DNA of 64,000 bases, taken from contig NZ_JANCLU010000001.1 of the NCBI RefSeq assembly GCF_024294805.1, positions 248,001 to 312,000 on the forward strand. Direction: 5' to 3'. Shown here one piece after another: positions 17,781 to 25,484 of the stretch (the stretch's first letter is position 1; the number at the start of each line of letters is the position of its first letter). The notes under the pieces were generated by a model. The model had not been told where the DNA came from, ran no database searches, and saw only the letters and a program-made list of their open reading frames with translations. The stretch comes from Alsobacter ponti (lineage in GTDB: Bacteria; Pseudomonadota; Alphaproteobacteria; Rhizobiales; Beijerinckiaceae). The position numbers and the translations under genes were made by a program.

Positions 17781-17955
17781 TATCCGTCCTCGCCCTGACG
17801 TGAGTCGCCGCCGAACGCGCGCGCCCGTGAAACGGCGCGATCTTTAGCCGAGCCATTGTGGCGCGAAAGAGGAATCGACGTTTTTCGGCGCGTTTGTGGG
17901 ATGGCGCGTCGCGGCGTAGCATCCGCGCCAGTGCTCGTTCCCGGATGGTGAGTGC

Positions 17956-18981
17956 ATGGCGACCGTCGAGCGACGCCTCGTCGCGATCTTCTGCGCGGAT
18001 GTGGCCGGCTACTCGCGGCTCATGCATGGCGACGAGGCGGCCACGCTGCGGTTGCTGACCTCTTACCGGGACATGACCGACCGTCTCATCGCCCAGTTCG
18101 GCGGGCGGATCGCCAACACGGCGGGCGACAGCATCCTGGCCGAGTTCGCCACCGCGACCGCCGCCCTCCAGTGCGGCCTGACCATGCAGGATCGCATCGC
18201 GGCGCTGAACGATGAGGTGGCCGAGGCCCGGCGGCTGTCCTTCCGCATCGGGCTTCACGTCGGCGAGGTGAACGTCAAGGGAGGCGACCTCTTCGGCGAC
18301 GGGGTCAACATCGCGGCTCGGATGCAGACGCTGGCGCCGCCGGGCGCGATCTGCCTGTCCGAGATCTCCCGCCAGTTCGTGCGGCCCGACGAGCCCATCG
18401 CCCTCGAGGATCTCGGACCGCAGGCGGTCAAGAACATCGACACCCCGGTGCGGGCCTTCGTGGCGCGGCCGGCGAACGGCCCGCGCGGGGGCGACATCCC
18501 TCTGCTCCACCGCCGGGTGGAGTTTCATCTCGCCCGCCGCTACCACCAGATCTGCGAGGCCGCCTTGTCCGCCATCACGGGGACGGAGGACCTGGCCGGC
18601 ATCGAGTACGCGTCGATGGCCTCTCTGCACGATGCGCCCGGCCTGACGCGGGACAAGCTGGCGGAGCGCGTGGGGCTGCCGGCCTCGGACGCCGCGCCGA
18701 TCCTCGATGTCCTCGCGCGACGCGGCTTCGTCGAAGTCGCCCTCCGCCACGACGACCCGGCGCAATGCACGTTCCAGCTGACGCCGGCCGGGCACGACGT
18801 CCGCGTCCGGCTTCGCCCGGCGATCGCGGCGGCCGCCGAACAGATCGTCGCGCCGCTGAGCGACGAGGAGAGGGCGGCCCTGCGGGACCTGCTCGCCCGG
18901 ATCATCCAGGCGCACGAGGCGAAACAGAAATCCGTGGAGCGCGGGCCGGACGCGCCGCCAGGGACTCAAGCCGTCACATGA
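17956..18981 (+). CDS. Class III adenylate/guanylate cyclase domain fused to a MarR-type winged-helix domain
   Basis: A 341-residue two-domain protein. Residues 5-170 are a class III cyclase domain: metal-binding aspartates D15 (FCADVAGYS) and D58 (NTAGDSILAEF), and transition-state N118 and R122 (GDGVNIAAR). The adenine-selecting lysine position is N54, as in many rhizobial cyclases, so the nucleotide is uncertain. Residues about 183-325 look like a full MarR domain: dimerisation helix, HTH (LTRDKLAERVGLPASDAAPILDV begins this unit), wing (VEVALRHDDPAQCTFQLTPAGH) and C-terminal helix ending LLARIIQAHE. It may be a DNA-binding cyclase whose synthesis and binding influence each other. The final eight bases overlap the convergent GNAT gene. 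Confidence 0.85.
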   Translation: MATVERRLVAIFCADVAGYSRLMHGDEAATLRLLTSYRDMTDRLIAQFGGRIANTAGDSILAEFATATAALQCGLTMQDRIAALNDEVAEARRLSFRIGLHVGEVNVKGGDLFGDGVNIAARMQTLAPPGAICLSEISRQFVRPDEPIALEDLGPQAVKNIDTPVRAFVARPANGPRGGDIPLLHRRVEFHLARRYHQICEAALSAITGTEDLAGIEYASMASLHDAPGLTRDKLAERVGLPASDAAPILDVLARRGFVEVALRHDDPAQCTFQLTPAGHDVRVRLRPAIAAAAEQIVAPLSDEERAALRDLLARIIQAHEAKQKSVERGPDAPPGTQAVT

Positions 18982-19876
18982 TGCCGGGATTGCGCGGGCA
19001 GTAGCGGTCCCAGGGGCGGGGGAGGGCGTCGCCCATCAGCAGCATGGGCAGGGCGATCCGCAGGCCGGCGTCGAGCGCGGCGGTCAGCGCCGCCGGGCTC
19101 GAACCGGGCAGAAAGGCCGACACTCGCTCGCGCGGCGTGCGGCACGCCAGCGCCAGGGCGGCCGTCAGCGCCTCGGGCAGCTGGCCGGCCTCGCGCGCGG
19201 CGATGGGGCCGACATGGCCGTCCGCCCCGACATAGGCATGGCCGAAGCGCTCCCCGCCGGCGCGGAAGGCGAAGCCTTGCAGGCCCCCCGCGCCGAGCAT
19301 GTAGGCATGGTGCCTGGCGCGCGAGACGCCGAGCGACGCCTCGTCGATCGCCCGCAGCCAGTCGCTCGACGCGTCGTCCGGATCGAGCGGTTCGGCCACG
19401 ATCCCGCTCTCCTTCAACCGGCCGGCGACGACCTCCCTTGGGCCGCTCATCACGTAGAGCGGTGTCAGGGGACGGAGCCCGTGACGCATGTAGAGGCCCT
19501 GCGAGGCCCGGTTGAAGGCGAAGGTGATCAGCGTCCTGTAGCGCGCGCCGCGCGCGCCGGCGTGCTCCAGCGTCTTGGCGATCATCCGGCCGCCGAGCCC
19601 GTCCGCCTGCCGGTCCGGGCTGACGAAGAGCTGGGCGAGGAACCAGAAGTCCTCAGTCGTCCACGAGAAGGCGAAGCCGACGATCTCTCCCCCGTCCTCG
19701 GCGACCCACAGGCCCTCGGGATCGTCGCGCAGCGAGAAGCGCTGGAACAGCGGCGGGCTCGGGGACGCGATGGTCCCGAAGCCGTGCCGCTGGGTCAGGT
19801 CGTTGATGCTCGCGACGACGAGCGCGTCCGCGACCTCGAGGTCGCTCTCGCGGGCCGGTCTGATGATGGTCGCCAT
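18974..19876 (-). CDS. GNAT-family N-acetyltransferase
   Basis: A 300-residue protein with an N-terminal GNAT domain (about 1-150). The acetyl-CoA pyrophosphate loop is in the stretch DRQADGLGGRMIAKTLEHAG, preceded by a beta strand with FWFLAQLFV. The second half (about 175-295) resembles a degenerate second GNAT-like unit (GFAFRAGGERFGHAYVGADG, then LACRTPRERVSAFLPGSS), so this is probably a tandem-domain enzyme of unknown acceptor. Its stop overlaps the end of the cyclase-MarR gene by eight bases in opposite orientation. Nothing nearby suggests a substrate. Confidence 0.85.
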   Translation of the reverse strand: MATIIRPARESDLEVADALVVASINDLTQRHGFGTIASPSPPLFQRFSLRDDPEGLWVAEDGGEIVGFAFSWTTEDFWFLAQLFVSPDRQADGLGGRMIAKTLEHAGARGARYRTLITFAFNRASQGLYMRHGLRPLTPLYVMSGPREVVAGRLKESGIVAEPLDPDDASSDWLRAIDEASLGVSRARHHAYMLGAGGLQGFAFRAGGERFGHAYVGADGHVGPIAAREAGQLPEALTAALALACRTPRERVSAFLPGSSPAALTAALDAGLRIALPMLLMGDALPRPWDRYCPRNPGIM

Positions 19877-19960
19877 CGCGGACCCCCGGGGGCAGGCATC
19901 CAGGAGCCCTTAGAGTGTCATTCGCGGGGCCGCGTGGCCAGCGCGTTTCCCGCCCGGTGG

Positions 19961-20035
19961 TCAGTCGAGGCTGACGATGACGCAGTCCTTGGCCGGGACC
20001 GTGATCTCGCCGTCGCCGACCGCGCTGCCCGCGGC
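19961..20035 (-). pseudogene. C-terminal remnant of a glycosidase-like gene
   Basis: Read on the minus strand this ends AVGDGEITVPAKDCVIVSLD and stop at 19961, the kind of final beta-strand that closes the C-terminal sandwich of many glycoside hydrolases. About 25 codons remain; the rest of the gene is missing and the frame runs straight into the LacI-like remnant at about 20036. The enzyme family is a guess from a short tail; the absence of any start or body is directly visible. Confidence 0.5.
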
Positions 20036-20227
20036 ATCGCCACGCAGATCTCGCCGCAACTGACGACGGTCCGCGTGCATGGCGCGGAAATCGGGGCCGC
20101 GGCGCTCGGCCTCCTGCTCGACCGGGTCGAAGGCCGGCTGCAGCCCGGTTCGCCGGCGCGGCGCGTGCAGATCGTCGAGACTCTGGTGGAACGCGGCTCC
20201 ACCGCGAGGGCCCCGCGTCGCAAGTGA
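20036..20227 (+). pseudogene. C-terminal remnant of a LacI-family regulator
   Basis: 63 codons to the TGA at 20225-20227 read as the last part of a LacI/GalR repressor: the SPQLTTVRVHGAEIGAAALG block, then LLLDRVEG and the final strand RRVQIVETLVERGSTA. The DNA-binding and most of the sugar-binding domain are absent. The remnant abuts an opposite-strand glycosidase-like remnant, so a sugar-utilisation locus was probably deleted with both 3' ends left behind. An open frame continues upstream only because it shadows the GNAT gene. Confidence 0.75.
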
Positions 20228-20237
20228 GGCGAGCGCC

Positions 20238-20525
20238 TCAGTCGGCCTGCCGCTGGGCTCCGTCGGGGCGCTTGTGGAACGACCAGTTCTTGCCGACCAC
20301 GGCCAGGATGATGAGGGAATAGGCCGCCAGCCGAATGAGGAAGATCCAGGTGTGTTCCTCGCGCTGGCCGTTCAGGTAGGACGACAGCGCCTGGTTGGCC
20401 GCGAGGAGCCAGAAGGAGAGCGCGAACGCCGCGAACAGGCCGTCCCGCGTCCGCGTCCAGAACCGCAGGAAGAACAGTCCCGCCGTGGCGAACCCCATCG
20501 TGGTCAGGCCCGAGATGAAATCCAT
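20238..20525 (-). CDS. DUF5985 family small membrane protein (second copy)
   Basis: A 95-residue membrane protein with three predicted membrane segments: about 8-22, 30-48 (LFAAFALSFWLLAANQAL) and 62-78 (FLIRLAAYSLIILAVVG). The LFFLRFWTRTRDGLF block is the family hallmark. It ends with a basic, polar tail. No catalytic residues are evident and the family has no described function. It is the last gene of a leftward three-gene operon, starting 10 bp after the stop of a related DUF5985 gene. Confidence 0.8.
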   Translation of the reverse strand: MDFISGLTTMGFATAGLFFLRFWTRTRDGLFAAFALSFWLLAANQALSSYLNGQREEHTWIFLIRLAAYSLIILAVVGKNWSFHKRPDGAQRQAD

Positions 20526-20535
20526 CGTGGTGTCC

Positions 20536-20805
20536 TCAGTCGCTCGTCCACACGAAGCCGCACAGCAGCACGCTGACCCCCGCGAGCGCGGACATCTGCC
20601 GAAGGGGCATGAAGTCGATCTCGGGGAAGAGCAGCAGGTCGCAGACGACGAAGAAATTGTTCAGCGCCAAAAAGGCGAAGCAGACCGCGCTCCACAGGAG
20701 AAGCGGCGTGCGGTTCTTTCGATAGCCCCGGACCAGCAACACGGCGCACGCGGCGCTGGTGCACAGGCAGAGCAAATAGACGACGGCGGGAACCGCCACG
20801 GACAT
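20536..20805 (-). CDS. DUF5985 family small membrane protein (first copy)
   Basis: An 89-residue membrane protein with three hydrophobic segments (VVYLLCLCTSAACAVLLV, then LLLWSAVCFAFLALNNFFVV, then MSALAGVSVLLCGFV). It shares with its neighbour the pattern of a first helix, a basic loop (RGYRKNRTPL) and a helix ending in a paired-Asn motif (LNN here, ANQ in the other), so the two are diverged paralogues. ATG at 20805 lies only five bases after the stop of the winged-helix-like gene, showing a tight operon. Function unknown. Confidence 0.8.
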   Translation of the reverse strand: MSVAVPAVVYLLCLCTSAACAVLLVRGYRKNRTPLLLWSAVCFAFLALNNFFVVCDLLLFPEIDFMPLRQMSALAGVSVLLCGFVWTSD

Positions 20806-20810
20806 GGGGA

Positions 20811-21206
20811 TCAGTCCTTCTTGATTCGGAATGCGTCCGCGAAGCCGCGCAGGCGGTCGTCGGCGTCCTCGAAAACCATGCGTGTGACGGTGAGCGGCCG
20901 TTCGCGATAGGCATTGGCCAGGGCCTCGGCGAGGGCTTCCAGCCGAGGGGAGCCGGGCGCGTAGCGAAACACGCCGCCATCGTCGCTCTGGAGCAGGCCG
21001 GCGCGCGAAAGGCTCACCAGGCCGTCACGGATGACGATGGTGCTGGCCCGCATTTCCCGGACGAGATCATCCTCGGTCCAGGTACGCCCCATATGTCCGA
21101 CCATGAATAACAGAAGTTCGACCGACCAGACTGTTCGGAATGAACTTCGAATAAACTCCATGAGATCGCTGTCCGTTACCACATCACCCAAGATTTTCAC
21201 CTTCAC
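20811..21206 (-). CDS. Winged-helix-like protein heading the DUF5985 operon
   Basis: A 131-residue cytoplasmic protein of unknown function. The segment LMEFIRSSFRTVWSVELLLF followed by TWTEDDLVREMRASTIVIRDGLVSLSRAGLL and a YAPGSPRLEALAEAL stretch fits a winged-helix fold that senses whether a promoter or partner is engaged, but no recognition residues can be named. It is the first gene of a three-gene leftward operon with two DUF5985 membrane proteins. Its 5' part is richer in A/T than its neighbours. A regulator of the operon, or a cytoplasmic partner of the membrane pair, are equally possible. Confidence 0.65.
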   Translation of the reverse strand: MKVKILGDVVTDSDLMEFIRSSFRTVWSVELLLFMVGHMGRTWTEDDLVREMRASTIVIRDGLVSLSRAGLLQSDDGGVFRYAPGSPRLEALAEALANAYRERPLTVTRMVFEDADDRLRGFADAFRIKKD

Positions 21207-21508
21207 GGATTAAGCGTCAATTCAGTCTAGTTTTTGCGTTCCGGGTCGTCAATGAAGGCGCTCGTCGACTCCGCCAAGCGACGCCGGCTCCCGCCGGCAA
21301 CCCGGCCCGCCGTCGGAGCTTGGGTTGTCCGGTTGCAAGAACGAGAATATCGTCTCCTCGCAACACGTTTCGTCGCAAGACTTCGTCAATTCCGGACACG
21401 ATGGAACGCTTCGGCTTCTCGCGCGTTGTCGCGAAGCGTGATTATGGCCTTGACGACATCGAGGCCGTGCGCGCGGCCCTCCGGCCGCCCAACCCCCGCG
21501 AGGTTTCC
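21207..21508. other. Divergent intergenic region, 302 bp
   Basis: This lies between the leftward DUF5985 operon and the rightward osmF gene. The first 40 bp next to the operon are A/T-richer and probably carry its promoter. Further right is a possible 7-bp inverted pair, CGCTTCG (about 21404) and CGAAGCG (about 21432), too widely spaced to be a confident hairpin. An in-frame ATG at 21401 could extend OsmF but would hide its signal sequence. I see no RNA gene. Confidence 0.4.
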
Positions 21509-22450
21509 ATGCCGTTTCCGTCCAGGCGTTCCCTGCTCCGCACCTCCGGCTTCGCGGCGGCCCTCGTGGTCGCGTCATGGAGCGCCGGCCACGCCCAGAC
21601 CGCGCCGGTCGTCGTCTCTTCCAAGCTGGACACCGAGGCCACGCTGCTCGGCAACGTCATCCGCAGCGTGCTGGAAGCGAACGGGATCAAGACGCAGGAC
21701 CGCCTGACGCTCGGCGGAACGCCGGTCGTGCGCAAGGCGATCATCGGCGGCGAGATCGACATCTATCCCGAATACACGGGCAACGCGGCGTTCTTCTTCA
21801 ACCGGGAGAGCGATCTGTTCTGGAAGAATTTCCGCACGGGCTACGAGCTCGCCAGGAAGCTCGACTACGACGCCAACAAGATCGTCTGGCTCGCTCCCGC
21901 GCCGGCCAACAACACGTGGGCGATCGCCGTGCGCAAGGACGTCGCCGACCAGGCGAAGCTGCACACGATGAGCGATTTCGCCAAGTGGGTGTCAGGCGGA
22001 GGGCCGGTGAAGCTCGCCGGCTCCGCCGAGTTCGTGAACTCGCCGGCGGCGCTGCCGTCGTTCCAGAAGACGTATGGCTTCACCATGAAGTCGGATCAGC
22101 TTATCGTGCTGTCGGGCGGCGACACGGCCTCCACCATCAAGGCGGCGGCCGACAAGACGAACGGGACGAACGCGGCCATGGTCTACGGCACGGACGGGGG
22201 CATCGCCGCCTCCGGCCTGGTGGTGATGGAAGACGACAAGGGCGACCAGCCCGTCTACGCTCCCGCGCCGATCATCCGCGAAGCCGTGCTGAAGGCGCAC
22301 CCCGCCATCGCCGACCTGCTGAAGCCCGTCTTCGAAAGCTTTACCCGCGAGACGCTGCAGCAGCTCAATGCCCGCGTGCAGGTGGGCGGCGAGCCGGCCA
22401 AGGCGGTGGCGGAAGACTATCTGCGCTCGAAAGGCTTCCTGAAGCGCTAG
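21509..22450 (+). CDS. osmF: Glycine betaine ABC transporter, periplasmic binding protein (OsmF/YehZ type)
   Basis: A 313-residue exported substrate-binding protein of the OpuAC/OsmF family. The N-terminus (MPFPSRRSLLRTSGFAAALV) is a twin-arginine-like signal ending at GHAQ. The mature protein starts with the typical VVSSKLDTEATLLGNVI and has the EIDIYPEYTGNA motif of quaternary-ammonium binders. The gene order (binding protein, long permease, ATPase, short permease) is that of E. coli yehZYXW, also called OsmU. That system imports glycine betaine with low affinity. With sarcosine oxidase genes 15 kb away, supply of betaine for catabolism is plausible but inferred. Confidence 0.92.
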   Translation: MPFPSRRSLLRTSGFAAALVVASWSAGHAQTAPVVVSSKLDTEATLLGNVIRSVLEANGIKTQDRLTLGGTPVVRKAIIGGEIDIYPEYTGNAAFFFNRESDLFWKNFRTGYELARKLDYDANKIVWLAPAPANNTWAIAVRKDVADQAKLHTMSDFAKWVSGGGPVKLAGSAEFVNSPAALPSFQKTYGFTMKSDQLIVLSGGDTASTIKAAADKTNGTNAAMVYGTDGGIAASGLVVMEDDKGDQPVYAPAPIIREAVLKAHPAIADLLKPVFESFTRETLQQLNARVQVGGEPAKAVAEDYLRSKGFLKR

Positions 22451-22463
22451 CCCGTCCAGGGCC

Positions 22464-23684
22464 ATGGCCCCGCCCGCCAAAGCCGTCATCGGCGGACAGG
22501 GGGCCGGCCGGCCCTCCACGGCGCGCGGCCGGGCGGCGTGGCCGGCCGACCGGCTCGGCTCCCTGCTCGCGGCGGTCGGCTTCGCCGCCGCCGTGCTGCT
22601 TCCCTTCATGATCGTCAAGGCCAACCGGATCGCCTCCGGCCAGCCGCACGGTCTCGCGGACTCCCTGTCCAGGGCCGGCGCGGCGGAGCTCGCGGCCCTG
22701 CTGGCCGTGGTCGCCGGGGTTGCCATGCTGGTCCGCGCGCCCACCGTCCGCCTCGCCGCAGCGCTCGCCGGACTGGCGGGGCTCGCGGCCGCCGTCAGCC
22801 ATGCCGCGTCCCGCTTCACGCCTCCCGGCGACAGCTTCGCCCGCGTGTCGCCCGGCGCCGGGGCGTGGCTGATGACCGCCGTCCTCGCCCTGCTCGCGAC
22901 AGACGCCCTGGCCCGCCTGCGGCTCTTCCCCGGGGCGCGCGTCGCGGCGCTGGCCCTCGCCATCGCGGCCTGCTGGCTGGCGTTTCGGTTCGGGCTGTTC
23001 GACCAGCTCTCCGTCATGCGCGAATACGCCAACCGCGCCGACGTGTTCGCACGGGAAGCACGCTGGCATCTCGTGCTGGCCGGCGGCTCCTGCGCCGTCG
23101 CCGTGCTGATCGGTCTGCCCTTGGGCATTCTCTGCCACCGCGCGCCGCGGCTTCGCGCGGGGACGCTGCAAGGGCTCAACATCGTCCAGACCATCCCGAG
23201 CATCGCGCTGTTCGGGATGCTCATGGTTCCGCTGGGCCTGCTGGCGCGCTCGTTCCCGGTCCTGTCGCAGTTTGGGGTGGCCGGCATCGGCGGCGCGCCG
23301 GCCTTCGTCGCCCTCGTGCTCTACGCCCTGCTGCCGGTGACGGCGAACACCGTGGCGGGCCTCGCCCAGGCCCCCGCCGCCGCCGTGGACGCGGCGCGCG
23401 GCATGGGCATGACCGACGGGCAGGTTTTGCGCGAGGTGGAGCTGCCGCTCGCGGTGCCGGTCATTCTCACCGGCATCCGCATCGTGCTCGTGCAGAATAT
23501 CGGGCTGGCGACGGTGGCGGCTTTGATCGGCGGCGGCGGCTTCGGCACGTTCGTCTTCCAGGGCCTCGGGCAGACGGCCATCGACCTCGTGCTGCTCGGC
23601 GCGGCGCCGACCGTGGCGCTCGCCTTCTGCGCGTCCGTGCTGCTGGACGCCGCGGCGGAAGCTTTCGAAGGGCCGGGTTCATGA
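22464..23684 (+). CDS. yehY: Glycine betaine ABC transporter permease (YehY type)
   Basis: A 406-residue inner-membrane permease. The N-terminal half carries several extra hydrophobic segments (about 30-200) absent from standard OpuAB/OpuBB permeases, which is the feature of YehY. The C-terminal half is a binding-protein-dependent transport domain with the EAA loop near DAARGMGMTDGQVLREVELP (about 310-330). It starts 13 bp after osmF, and its TGA stop overlaps the ATG of the ATPase gene (ATGA, 23681-23684). Confidence 0.92.
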   Translation: MAPPAKAVIGGQGAGRPSTARGRAAWPADRLGSLLAAVGFAAAVLLPFMIVKANRIASGQPHGLADSLSRAGAAELAALLAVVAGVAMLVRAPTVRLAAALAGLAGLAAAVSHAASRFTPPGDSFARVSPGAGAWLMTAVLALLATDALARLRLFPGARVAALALAIAACWLAFRFGLFDQLSVMREYANRADVFAREARWHLVLAGGSCAVAVLIGLPLGILCHRAPRLRAGTLQGLNIVQTIPSIALFGMLMVPLGLLARSFPVLSQFGVAGIGGAPAFVALVLYALLPVTANTVAGLAQAPAAAVDAARGMGMTDGQVLREVELPLAVPVILTGIRIVLVQNIGLATVAALIGGGGFGTFVFQGLGQTAIDLVLLGAAPTVALAFCASVLLDAAAEAFEGPGS

Positions 23685-24628
23685 TCCGCCTGGAGGGCGT
23701 GACCCGCTTCTACGGCGAGCGCGCCGTCGTGGACGACGTTTCGCTCGTCGTCGAGAAGGGCGAGATGGCCGTCGTCGTCGGGCGTTCGGGATCGGGAAAG
23801 TCGACGCTGCTGCGGATGATCAACCGGCTGGTCGAGCCCACGTCAGGCCTTATCTCGATCGACGGGCGGGACGTCTCGACCGTGCCGGCGCACGTGCTGC
23901 GGCGAGGCATCGGCTACGTCATCCAGGGGCACGGCCTTTTTCCGCATCGCACGGTCGCCGACAACATCGCGACGGTGCCCCGGCTGCTCGGCTGGCCCCG
24001 GGACCGCATCGCCCGGCGGGTGAGCGAGCTTCTGGAGTTGCTTCAGCTCTCCCCCGCCCGGTTCTCGGGCCAATATCCGCACCAGCTCAGCGGCGGCGAG
24101 CAGCAGCGCGTGGGCGTCGCCCGCGCGCTCGCCGCCGGGCCGGACATCGTGCTGATGGACGAGCCGTTCGGCGCACTCGATCCCATCATCCGCTCCAAGG
24201 CGCAGGACGACCTCAAGGCCATCCAGGCGCGGCTCGGCGCGACCATCGTGCTCGTCACGCACGACATGGACGAGGCCTTCCGGCTCGGCGACCGGATCGC
24301 GGTGATGGAGGCCGGCCGGGTCCTGCAATACGGCACGCCCCGCGACATGATCGCCCGCCCGGCCGATCCCCGCGTCGCGGAACTCACCGGCAGCGGGGAG
24401 GGCGCGTTGCGGCTCCTGGCGCTGGTGCGCGCCGGCGACGCGGCCGAACCGTTCGATGCGAGCACGCCGCCGCCCTCGCACTCCGTCCCGGCTGGCGCGT
24501 CGCTTCGCGAGGCGCTGGCCAGCCTGCTCTGGACGGGCGAGGGCGAGCTTGCCGTGACGGGCGATGACGGCCGGCCCGTCGGGCGCGTCACGCTGGCCAG
24601 CGTGCTCCGGCACGGCAGGTCGCCGTGA
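23681..24628 (+). CDS. yehX: Glycine betaine ABC transporter ATPase (YehX type)
   Basis: A 315-residue ATPase. Walker A is GRSGSGKST at 34-42, the signature is LSGGEQQRVGVARAL, Walker B is IVLMDEPFGALDP and the H-loop is VTHDMDEAF. Residues after about 245 form a short CBS-like tail (AGASLREALASLLWTGEGEL, GDDGRPVGRVTLASVL), as in osmoregulatory ATPases where it responds to ionic strength or c-di-AMP; here only one unit is apparent. It overlaps both neighbours by four bases, so subunit synthesis is coupled. Confidence 0.94.
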   Translation: MIRLEGVTRFYGERAVVDDVSLVVEKGEMAVVVGRSGSGKSTLLRMINRLVEPTSGLISIDGRDVSTVPAHVLRRGIGYVIQGHGLFPHRTVADNIATVPRLLGWPRDRIARRVSELLELLQLSPARFSGQYPHQLSGGEQQRVGVARALAAGPDIVLMDEPFGALDPIIRSKAQDDLKAIQARLGATIVLVTHDMDEAFRLGDRIAVMEAGRVLQYGTPRDMIARPADPRVAELTGSGEGALRLLALVRAGDAAEPFDASTPPPSHSVPAGASLREALASLLWTGEGELAVTGDDGRPVGRVTLASVLRHGRSP

Positions 24629-25383
24629 AAGTGTCGGTCGGGACCATCGCGAGACTTGTCGGCGCGATCCTGCTCGCCGCGTTCCTCGTTCGCCCGGAGG
24701 CCTTCGCGCCCCTGTTCGCGCCGCTGACGAGCAACGGCGCGCCGCCGATCTACCGGCAGGGGAACCTGCTGGCGCTCGCGTGGTCGCACTTCCAGATCGT
24801 CGTTTTCGCCACGCTGGCGAGCACGCTCGTGGCCGTGTCGCTCGGCGTCCTCGTCACCCGCCGCTCGGGCGCCGAGTTCCTGCCGCTGTCGCGCGCGGTG
24901 GTGAATGTCGGCCAGACGTTTCCGCCGGTCGCCGTGCTGGCGCTGACGGTGCCGCTGGTCGGCTTCGGGGACGGGCCCACCTTCATCGCGCTCTTCGCCT
25001 ACGGCCTGCTGCCGATCTTCGAGAACACGCTCGTCGGAATCCAGCAGGTCCCCGCCGCCGTGACCGAGGCCGCGCGCGGCTGCGGGATGACGCCCGCCCA
25101 GCGGCTGTTTCGCGTCGAACTGCCGCTCGCTCTGCCGCAGATCATGACCGGAACCCGGCTCGCGGTGGTCGTCGCCATCGGCACCGCGACCATCGGCTCG
25201 ACCGTCGCGGCCAAGGGCCTGGGCGAAGTGATCATCGCCGGGCTGCTCTCCGACAACACGGCCTTCATCGTCCAGGGAGGACTCGTCGTCGCGCTCATGG
25301 CGGCGCTGATCTACGACGCCATGCTCGCGGCCGAACGCTCCATCATCCTCCGCCTCGGCCTGCCCGCCAACGAGCGGGAGTAA
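24625..25383 (+). CDS. yehW: Glycine betaine ABC transporter permease (YehW type)
   Basis: A 252-residue inner-membrane permease with about six membrane segments and the EAA loop in VTEAARGCGMTPAQRLFRVELP (about 146-170). The start is GTG at 24625, overlapping the TGA of the ATPase gene as GTGA. Length and position match YehW, the short partner of the YehY permease. It ends the four-gene operon; the next gene is convergent 101 bp away and no terminator hairpin with a T-run is visible between them. Confidence 0.92.
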   Translation: MKVSVGTIARLVGAILLAAFLVRPEAFAPLFAPLTSNGAPPIYRQGNLLALAWSHFQIVVFATLASTLVAVSLGVLVTRRSGAEFLPLSRAVVNVGQTFPPVAVLALTVPLVGFGDGPTFIALFAYGLLPIFENTLVGIQQVPAAVTEAARGCGMTPAQRLFRVELPLALPQIMTGTRLAVVVAIGTATIGSTVAAKGLGEVIIAGLLSDNTAFIVQGGLVVALMAALIYDAMLAAERSIILRLGLPANERE

Positions 25384-25484
25384 AGAGCGCGCCGGAGAGT
25401 TCGCTGTCGAGTTGCGCCGCGAGAATGAAGAAGCGCCGGCGCACGTCCGCCGCGAAGCGGTTCATCTGCTCGATGGCCCTGCCG

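Noticed and set aside
15964-18969. 1001-codon minus-strand frame opposite clc and the cyclase gene
   Set aside because: It runs through two real genes in the wrong frame; the ClC and cyclase readings have clear motifs, this one has none.
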